Origin: Heterohyrax brucei
Taxonomy: Eukaryota; Chordata; Mammalia; Hyracoidea; Procaviidae
Assembly (NCBI GenBank): GCA_028571685.1
Contig: CM053156.1
Location: 90,399,049 to 90,463,048 of the forward strand
Length of the DNA stretch: 64,000 nucleotides
Direction of reading: 5' to 3'
Positions 20,590 through 28,900 of the stretch are shown here, one piece after another; within the stretch, counting starts at the first letter, position 1; each line of letters opens with the position of its first letter. The position numbers were made by a program, and so were the translations under genes. The notes beneath the pieces are model-generated. The model worked only from the letters and a program-made list of their open reading frames with translations, made no database searches and was not told where the DNA came from.

Positions 20590-21390
20590 GAAGGGCCCCT
20601 CCGCCCCTGCCGTCAGCCCGATGCAGCCTCCGGGGGTCGGTCTCCACGGCGCCCACCTTCAGCTCGCTGTCTGTCCGGCCTCCGGCGCCACACCGGGCGG
20701 CCTGCCTTCGGGCTTGTTTGGACTCCGAAGTCTTCCCACGGAACCTCCAGGCCTTTCTGCGCTGTGTCCACGGGCGCCGCTGCCAGGCGTCCCGGAACCA
20801 GGTAAAGGGCCCGGCGGCGGGGGAGCACCCACTGCCCTGCACCGGGCCGCACGCTTCTGCGCTTGCGCAACGAGGCGGGCCCACGGGCGGGGCGGAGTCG
20901 GGCGGAAGCGCCCATGGCGGCCCCGGAAGTGACCTTCCGCCTTCACCCGCAAGCGACCCGGAAGTGGTGCGCCTTTCCGAACCGGTGAGTGCCTGAGGGT
21001 GGCGTCCGGGCTTCTGTGGGCCGGGAGTGGGGGAGTGGGCGGGCGGGCGGCTGGGGCTCTTGGGGCCGCGCAGGCCGGGGTCTCCTGCGGTAACCGGGGC
21101 TGCCCTCTGGGACGTAGGCGCGCGGACCGCCCTCCGGGACTCGGGACGCCCGGCGACACGCGGAGTGTCTCCATCGTTCTTCGTCTAGCGACCAGCGGCG
21201 GGCCGCCGTGTGCCGGGCGCGTGGTAGTCGAGTCCCGCCCCGCGGGCTGCGGCTGTGGCCGAGCGGCTTTCCTTCTGCCGGCCCAGCCAGCGGTTCCCAG
21301 CCGCGGGTGTCGCCGACCGTGTCGCGTCCGGGGCGCGCTGGGTGCGACGCTGCCACGGCGAGGAACCAGGACCGGTAGGTGTGCACCTAC
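20590..21390 (+). promoter_or_regulatory. MTG2: MTG2 CpG-island promoter
   Basis: Dense CpG over 800 bp, with no TATA box seen. Two CCGGAAGTG ETS sites (20923-20931, 20958-20966), further GGAA cores at 20903 and, inverted, near 20935, a near-consensus NRF1 site TGCGCTTGCGCA (20858-20869), and a splice donor at 20985. GABP/NRF2 and NRF1 sites are typical of nuclear genes for mitochondrial proteins, which fits MTG2. Confidence 0.75.
20870..20984 (+). other. MTG2: MTG2 5' leader exon (start approximate)
   Basis: The ETS cluster is followed by gaaccg|GTGAGT at 20985, a strong donor inside the CpG island, so a leader exon probably ends at 20984. It contains an ATG at 20914 whose frame is open to the donor. 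Its 5' end cannot be set from sequence. The matching acceptor is probably tgtccccag ending at 25599. Confidence 0.55.
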
Positions 21391-21804
21391 GTTTTAGTTT
21401 AATTAGCTGCCAGGGATCCTAGCGAGTAAAGCCCGTAAAGATGAAGCCATTGCACGGTCCCGGGGGTCTGCGGGAAAATAGGCGCCCTCGCGGGGCGGAC
21501 ACCTACTTAATGGGAGAGGAGCTCACCGCCCCGCTTTCGCTTCCAGCTTGACCTCTTTTCCGCTTTCCTCACAGGACGTATTTTTGTGGTAGAAGGCCTT
21601 TTGTTAATTACCCCAATGTAATTGCCACAAAGACAGGTGTATGAATTTAAATTTTTCAGAAATTTCCTTTCTGCTAAGGTTCTGAACCAAACCAGACTTG
21701 TCGCAGTTGAGTCGAAGTATTAATTTTTCGTCCTAGATATTTGCAATTGTTAACAACATGCATTTGCACAGAAGTGACAAAGACATGTCCATTCTGAGAC
21801 CAGA

Positions 21805-21957
21805 AGACCCAGCTCGTGTCCAGTGGGTTCTGACTTACAGTGTCCCAGTAAGGCAGGGTGGAACTGCCCTGCAGAATTTCCGAGGAGCTCCTGGTGGATT
21901 TGAACTCTTGGTTAGAAGCTGAACGTGGAACCACTGTGCCCCAGGGCTCCCTGTTTT
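21805..21957 (-). repeat. AfroSINE, antisense
   Basis: 'gggtggaactgccctgcagaatttccgaggagctcctggtggatttgaactcttggttagaagc' then 'accactgtgccccagggctcc' is the complement order of the SINE. Confidence 0.85.
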
Positions 21958-21989
21958 GATAAGTATTACACAAAAATAAAGTTTACCAA

Positions 21990-22170
21990 TACGCTGTCAG
22001 TGAGAGGGCTTGCTCTGCACTTTGCTCATCCACTCCCAGTTGAATTTTCAGGGAAAGGCAGAAAGGGGTTTGGAGGATCGGGCGGTGAGAGGAGATGTAG
22101 CATACGCACTCCAGAATACAACCAAACCCATAGTCATTGAGTTGACTCTTCATTTGTGTTACCCCCTCAC
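21990..22170. repeat. Diverged segmental repeat, copy A
   Basis: 'ttttcagggaaaggcagaaaggg..tggaggatcgg' to 'agcatacgcactccagaatac' matches a second copy at about 22890-23090. The family is unknown. Confidence 0.5.
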
Positions 22171-22310
22171 TGAAAAAACAAAAACTAGTGTTGGGTGCGT
22201 TCCCACCCCTGGTGCCCCTGAGAACCCAACGGGAGGCCCCTGTAGGGGTTTCCTGAGCTGTGAGCGTGACAGTCTGAACTGGCCACCTGTGGGCCAGCAG
22301 CCCAGCCCTC
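22125..22310 (-). repeat. AfroSINE remnant, antisense
   Basis: It begins 'accaaacccatagtcattgagttgactct'. The middle is diverged and ends with 'gtctgaactggccacctgtgggccagcagccc'. Ends are approximate. Confidence 0.5.
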
Positions 22311-22889
22311 AGCCTCCAAGCTCCTTCCCCTTCATAGGGGGACGTAAGGCATAAACATGAAGGTGGATGTAGTTGAGAAGGTGTCCTATGGACCAGCGGA
22401 CCCAGGCCCTCGCCGTTCCGTAGAAACGGCGGTCGTGCTGTCTAGCTTGGAACTGTTACCACTTTACTGAGCGCCTTCTGGGTTTCTTGTGTTTTTCCCT
22501 GAATACACAGACACACAGAAAAACTCAAAAAGTCCCGAGATCTCCCCGAAACTCTCTCTCCCCTGCACAGGGCTCTCCTGTTGGTTCTGCCTTGCGTTGG
22601 TGTGCGCACCAGTATCTGCGTTGTTCTCACTTGGTGAGGTCTGCTGACAAGGATTTCCACTGTGTTGTACGGGCCTGTGGTCTGGTGAATGCTTGATGTC
22701 CAGGCATCTTCGGCAGCCTTTTCCTGCAGTTGTAACTCCCTGTCCTGTTCTGCCACCCAGCTTCCTTGGTGCTCCTTGTTCTGGACTCAGCTGGATGCTG
22801 TCAGAGGGGTTTGGGGTGCTGTTTCTGTGCCCCAGCGGCACAGTTCAGAGAAATGCTGGCCTGCAGGATCTTTTCAGGTGTTACAGATG

Positions 22890-23090
22890 CCCTGCTCTGC
22901 GTGTCCAGGGCAGTAGCCACTTGCCATGAGCGTGGAGGAACGATGAGCGGGTGCAATTTTCAGGCAAGGGCAGAGAGGGCCTGGAAGATCAGGTAGCAGC
23001 AAGAGCTCCAGCATAGACGCTCCGGAATGCAGGCAAGCCCGGAGTTGTCGGGTCGACTCTGGTTTGTATCACCGCCGTGTTCTGTCAGTC
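22890..23090. repeat. Diverged segmental repeat, copy B
   Basis: 'ttttcaggcaagggcagagagggcctggaagatcagg' to 'agcatagacgctccggaatgc' then 'gagttgtcgggtcgactct' parallels copy A, including the adjoining SINE-like bases. Confidence 0.5.
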
Positions 23091-23449
23091 GGTGTGTTTA
23101 CCTGGACAGTGCAGGTGAGGCGTCACTGGAAGGAGACAGACAGCAGAGAGCCCTGCGGAGCACCGCAGCTACCTGGTGGCAGAGGACAGCCAGTCCCTCA
23201 AAACGGGCTTGGTCTCGCTCCCCAGGCAGATGCTGACCTGGCAAGGGGCAAGTGGACCAAACCAGGCAAGACTGAGCTCAGGGCCAGCTGGCCTTGCAGC
23301 TGATCACCTTTTGTGACCGATTACCTTCAGGTGTCGAGTCACCCGGGAGCTTGGCGTCAGAGCCTCGGGAACGGACGCCCTAGCCCTGCAGCGGGCTCGC
23401 TGCAGATGTGCTCGCACTGATGAGCCATGGGTTGTGCCTTTCCTGGAAC

Positions 23450-23570
23450 AGCGTGTTACCATGCACTCCTGCCTCTGTGTCTCCTAGCTCCATGACCTTG
23501 GGCACGTCATTTTACCTCTCTTTGCTTCAGTGTCCTCATCTGTAAAATGGGGTTCATGTGGATACTTTTC
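23450..23570 (+). repeat. MIR fragment
   Basis: 'ctccatgaccttgggcacgtcattttacctctctttgcttcagtgtcctcatctgtaaaatgggg' is a well-preserved MIR core. Confidence 0.85.
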
Positions 23571-23989
23571 TTTTTCAGGGCAGTTTTAGGCTGAGAGGAA
23601 ATTGTACAGGGGGTACGGAGCACACCCTAATGGCCCCTGCCCCCACAGTTTCTCCTGGGATTGTTACCCTGCATGCTTGTGGTGCGTTTGTTACAATCAG
23701 TGAGCTCCCAGGAGCATTATTATTGGCTGCAATCCGTCTCTCACGTTAGGGTTCCCCTCTTCGTGCGGCACAGGCCGATGGGTTTTGATGAATGCATCCT
23801 TTCCTGTCCCCACCGGTCTCCCTGCCCTCAGAACGCCCTGTGCCCCACCTGTGCCTCATCCCTCCTCCCCCAGAACCCGTGCAGACGCTGCTGTTTTCAT
23901 GGCCTCTCTGGTTTTGCCTCTGCCTGGCTGTTCCTGAGCTGGAACCCTGAAGCATTCAGCGTTTCCTCACTGGCTTCCTTTGCTCAGTT

Positions 23990-24665
23990 TTCTAGTCGGC
24001 CAGGGCTGCTCTAACGGAAATACCACAGAGTGGACGGCTTGGACAAGAGAACAGCTCATTCTCACACAGTCTGGTAGGCTACACGTCCACATTCAGGGTG
24101 TCTGCTCCAGGGGAAGGCTTTCCCTCTGTGGGCCCTGGAGGAAGGTCCCGGTGTTGCGTGTCTCTGTCCAGGAACCTCAGGTCTGAAGGACGCACTCTTC
24201 CCCTGGTGCTGCTTTCTTGATAGTGTGAGGTGCCCAGCTCTCTGCTTGCTTACCTTACTATCTTTTGTAGGATGAAAGGATAAAGGGTGGTATGAGCTAT
24301 GCCTCAGGGAGACTGCCTTTACAGAGAAGTAGGGAGGGGACCTTAGGAAGGGACTGACAGTCCCACTGTCATCATCTCATGTACCAACCCGAAACCAAAC
24401 ACGCTGCCCTACATAGAGTCAGGTCAGCTCACAGCCACCCTGGAGATGAGAGTAGAACTGCCGCAGTTTCCAAGGAGCGTTTAATGGATTCGCACAGCTG
24501 ACCTGTGGGTGAGCACACAGAGCACTTAAACCACTGTGCCACCAGGGCCTCCAGTCCTACAGCACAGGAAAGGCACAAAACGAGGCTAGTCACGGACTGT
24601 TGGGAATCATGGCCTAGCCACGTGGCTACACACATCTTTGGGGGGACACAGTTCAACCCATGACA
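23990..24665 (-). mobile_element. MaLR (MLT1-like) solo LTR, antisense
   Basis: The + strand reads as the complement of a MaLR LTR: 'gtcggccagggctgctctaacggaaataccacagagtgg' at one end and 'gggaatcatggcctagccacgtgg..ttggggggacacagttcaaccc' at the other. It is split by an AfroSINE at 24388-24552. No internal region is attached. Confidence 0.7.
24388..24552 (-). repeat. AfroSINE, antisense, nested in the LTR
   Basis: 'gagtaga actgccgcagtttccaaggagcg' to 'cacttaaaccactgtgccaccagggcctcc' is the complement order. It interrupts the LTR at 23990-24665. Confidence 0.8.
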
Positions 24666-24872
24666 CTCACCGTATGTTGATGAGTCGATTCCATCTCTGG
24701 ACGGCCCTGTGTGTGCACAGGCACACTGAGGCCCGCTCCCTAGGGGCTACAAGCCAGGCTTCTCGGCGGCAGACCACCAGGCCTGTGTTTGGAGTGCCCC
24801 TGGGTGGACTCTGATTGCCAGCCCTACAGTGGGTAGTCAGGCACTTAGCAGGCTGTGGCACCAGGGACGCTT
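24664..24872 (-). repeat. AfroSINE, antisense, diverged
   Basis: 'gttgatgagtcgattccatctc' ... 'cttagcaggctgtggcaccagggacgc' has the ends of the family. The middle is disturbed. Confidence 0.65.
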
Positions 24873-25792
24873 AGTTAGCGGGGTGCGCCTGGGTTCTGTC
24901 CTTTCCTGTCTCTCTGGTATGATAGCCTGAGTCTTCTTGTTTCTGAGTGATGATCCATTCTGTACGTGCACTGCAGTTTGTCTGTTAGGGACATTTTGGT
25001 TGCTTCCAAGGTTTGGCATTTAGGCACAGAGCCGTTGTAAGCATCTGTGTGCTGGTGCACAGTGGGTGCTCAGCCCTTGGGGAATGGAGGAGGAGACCCC
25101 CTGTGGCCCCAGTCGCAGGGTCTGACTGGTCCTAATGTGGGGAACCGTTCGCAGAACAGGCCTGTGTGCCGGGCCCTGTGTCGAGGCCTCTCAACTGTTC
25201 ACTGTTCACTTCACAGACGAGACTAAGTGGGGGGGGGGGCAGGCGGGGCAGAAGAGGAGGCAGCGGGGTGTTGGGGAGGCTGGGGGCCAGGGAGGCCAAG
25301 GTGGTGGCGGGCACACTGACTTGCCTGGCTACACTGTGAGCTAAGGGGCTCCGGAGTCTGGGGGTCGGCCCGCACAGCCAGATTGGAGTTCTCACTGGGG
25401 CCCAGGCTGACAGCCTGGAAACCAGATAACACGCTCACTGGCCTGTGGGTCTTGGGAAGGTTGGGTTTTGAGAACTTGGACTTTAGATCCGATTTCCTCT
25501 TTAGTACTTTCATTTAGCAATACTTGATGTTCTGCAGGAGAATATGTCGGTGTTACAGGGTGTCGTGGCTTGAATCCTGCCCCTGAACCTTGTCCCCAGC
25601 TGGTGTGCAGGCCGAGGGAAGTCCGGAGACCCCGCGGCTCCCAGCGGGAGGGAACGAGTGGCGGAGAAGGCCTGGCCACTGCGTTTGTGTGAAGGCCCGC
25701 ATCGAGCTCTCTCCGGATTCCGGCTGGTGTTCGGGTTAAACCGGCTTTTTCTCCGCGCCCCGCCCCACCCGCTTTACTTTGGTCACGTGGCC

Positions 25793-25996
25793 ATGGGACC
25801 TGCCCGACTGTTCTCAACGTGGTGGCACACGGCCTCGGAGGCCGGGGGGCGCTGGCCCCCAGCCCCCCGGGCCATCGTCCGGCCCAGCTGGCTCCTCCTG
25901 CCACAGCCTACAGCCAGGCTCGTCTCCGTCAGCTGTGCCAGTCGTGCCAGGTGCCAGGAGGCTTCCCAGAAGAAAGCGCTTTCGGAAAAAAAGCTG
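25793..25996 (+). CDS. MTG2: MTG2 coding exon 1 (mitochondrial leader)
   Basis: The frame starts [20 protein letters not shown] and ends with KALSEKKL. The donor is ctg|GTAAGA, phase 0. The exon's 5' edge is probably at 25600 (acceptor tgtccccag). A CACGTG E-box lies at 25784-25789, just before the start. Confidence 0.85.
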
Positions 25997-28900
25997 GTAA
26001 GAATTCCCAGCGTCAAGGCGTCTGCCCGGGCCCCGCCAGCTTCCTCGTCCCCACCCGCCCGGGCTGGTCCTGGCAGGAGGCTGGCAGAACCTGTGCGCGC
26101 CTCACCAGCGGGTCAGCTGCGGTGCACGGCGACCTCTGAGAGCAGGTAGAGCTGCCCCGCGGGGCTTCCGAGGCTGTCGCTGTGGCCGCAGACGGGCCGT
26201 GGCTCGAGCCCCCGGCCTTGGTGAGCCGCCGGGCGGGCCCTGCACCCGCGCCCCGCAGAAGGCGGCGGCGCGTCGTCCGCCCTGAGTGGGAGGGCGCCCG
26301 GCGCGCTGTGGGCAGAGCAGGGGCACGCCCTGAGCTGGATGGGGAGCGGGGCTCCTGGTTGGGTACCAGAGCCTCGGAGTCCAGAGTGGTCTTTGACAAA
26401 ATTCAAAAGAACACAGATGTGTGACCCATTTTGTTTCCCCGTAAATGAAGGGATCCCAGACAGGCGTGATTTGGGCCGGTGGTTGTGTTTTTCCCCTTTC
26501 TGTGGAAAGGACACGGCGGCCCTCTGTACCTTCACTTGGGAGCCACGTTCCCGCGTGGTTTCGGCTTCCCTCTGAAGGTAAGAGCCGAGCACGTTGTCCC
26601 CCAAACAGCGCCTATCTGTTGCACTTTTTCCTGTCAGGTTGGATTATTTTTTTATTTTTATTTTTATTATGATGAAATCTAGATAAAACATTTGTCACTT
26701 CAGACGTTTTTATGCATCCAGTTCCGTGGTGCTAGCTCTCCGTGTGATGGAGCCATGACCACGTGCCGCTCCCAGCCCGCGAACGCTAACTTGTGCCCTT
26801 ATGTGGGTCCTGCTGGCTCCTCTCCCACCCACCCCGGTAGCTGCTCGCAGACCCGGGTCTCTGCCTCTGCCTTTTCTGGGTAGTTCCCAGAAGCCAGACC
26901 ACGCCGCGCGTGCCTGTCAAGGTGACTGGGTTGGCGCCACAGTCAGGCACTGAGTCTTTGAAGCTCTGTTGTCGGGGGCTGTCGCGTCCGTTCTGACGCA
27001 GAGCGACCCTGTAGAGAACTGAAGAGAACACTGTCCGGTCCTGCACTGTGTCTGCACTGCCGCTGATCGCTGTGGCCGCTGTGTCAGACCGTCTCGTCGA
27101 CGGTCTTCCTTTTTCTCTGACCCTCCCCCTACCAAGCTTGATGTGCTTCTTCGGAGACCGGTCCCTCCGGACAGCGTGTCCACAGCACGTGGGACGCAGT
27201 CTTGCTGTCTGTGCTCCAAGGAGCGCTCTGGTTGGGCTTCTTCCGGAGCAGATCTCTGGGCTCCTTTGGCGGTCCGTGGTGCAGCCAGCATTCTTCGCCA
27301 ACACCGTAATTCAGAGGCCTCAATTCCTTGCCTTCCTTGTTCCTTGACCAGCTTTCACACCCGTAGGAGGAGGCTGGGAACGTCTCAGCCTGGGTCGGGC
27401 ACCTTAGTCTTGAAGCTGTAGTTCGTGGTTTTTCCATGTGATGGCGCCAAAGAACGTGACGTCGTTAGTGTGTTTTTTAAAGACGGAGATCTGTCCCTGC
27501 AGCAGTACACGGGAGTGCAGCTGGCCTGGGGACCAGTGTCGTACGGTCCATGGGGCCTGTCTTCCTCCCACCCGGCACCCTGCTGGTGCTGTGCTCTGTG
27601 GCCTCAGAGATGAGAGTTTCTCCTAGAATTAGCACTCATCACATTTTAGCTAGTTAGTTCCAGGAGACGCTGGTAGCGCAGTGGTTGAGCTGCGCAGGTA
27701 ACAGAAAGGTCAGCCATTTGCGTCCACAAGGAGGTCCTTTGGAAGTTCTGTGAGGCGGTTCTGCTCTGTCTTGTAGGTTCTGGACGGGGTTCTTTTTTTG
27801 TAGTGGTCTGTAATACTTGAGCGAGCACGTGCCTAACTTAGACACCTGTAGGAAAATGGATGCAGATAAAGGCTATGTTTATGATACCGGCACCGCCCCC
27901 CACCTGTTGCCATGAAGTTGATCCCAACTCACAGTGACCCCACAGGACAGGGTAGAGCTGCCTCTTGGGGTTTCCAAGGAGCGCCTGGTGGCTTTGAACT
28001 GCCAGCCTTTTGGGGAGCAGCCACAGCTCTTTGCCACTGCGCGCCCAAGCTGTGCCTTGTGTGTGTGGCAGGCCACAGAGACCTGCCTTCCTCATAGGGG
28101 GAGCCCTGCGCTCCCCCAGCAGCCTCGGCCTCCAGTCTCTGTCCATTGTGAGGAAGTTGGACTCACTTCCGCCAGCAGAGGCAGAACATGGGGGTCGTCG
28201 TTTCTGTTGGGAAAGAACCAGGCCAAACCAGCAAGATGCTCTGCTGGAGGCCTGACTTCTGAGTTTTCCTGCTTCTCCAGATGGAAGTGCTGAGTAGTTG
28301 GCGTCAATGGCCTCCTTTTGGATACCCTTGACATGGGGGGATGTTTTTATATCTGTTTTTCCCAAGCAGTTGGCAACTATGGTAAATTTCTCACTGTAAA
28401 AGTCTCTCTGGGGATAGAAGAGGTTCATTTAAGAGAGACGTTTTGTAATGTATGTTTTGTTGTTGAGAATATACACAACAGAACATACAAAATCCAACCA
28501 TTTCTTTTTGTATTGTATTCTTTGAACGGTGCCACGGCTCTCAGCCCCCTTCTCTGGTGATTCCTCCCCTGCTGACGTGGACTGCCTACCCTTGCACTTT
28601 CATCTGACCTCCAGAGTTGATGCTGTCACGGGGATCCTGTTTAGACAGGTCTCAGAAGGGCACAGTGCTTGAGGCAGACACTTGTGACTAGTAACCCATA
28701 ACTATTGTTTGGTTTTAGGAAGATCTTGGGGGTCTTTTTGGTTAAGGCTTGACGGTGACCTCAGGGTTGCAGCTTTACGGGTTGGTTGTGGAAGGACTGA
28801 AGTGGGCTGACAGCGTGGGGCACCTGTGCTTGGCAGAAGAGATACTTTGTGGATCAGCGGAGGGTGCTCGTCTGTGGCGGAGACGGAGGTGACGGGGCCA

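Larger units (their letters stand above)
19703..20840. other. SS18L1-MTG2 intergenic region
   Basis: Short gap with an L1 3' end (19740-19960), an AfroSINE (20025-20168) and the upstream shoulder of the MTG2 CpG island. No gene. Confidence 0.75.
20985..25599 (+). other. MTG2 leader intron
   Basis: It holds antisense AfroSINEs (21805, 22125, 24388, 24664), a diverged duplicated segment (21990-22170 and 22890-23090), a MIR (23450), an L1-like patch (about 23740-23960), an antisense MaLR LTR (23990-24665) and a poly-G run at 25229. The remainder shows nothing. Confidence 0.6.
25997..28836 (+). other. MTG2 intron 1
   Basis: It holds an L1M-like patch (about 26640-26880), an antisense RTE/BovB-like fragment (about 26920-27440), two AfroSINEs (27660, 27895) and another L1M-like patch (28440-28600). 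The GC-rich start (26000-26340) continues the CpG content of the exon. Confidence 0.7.
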
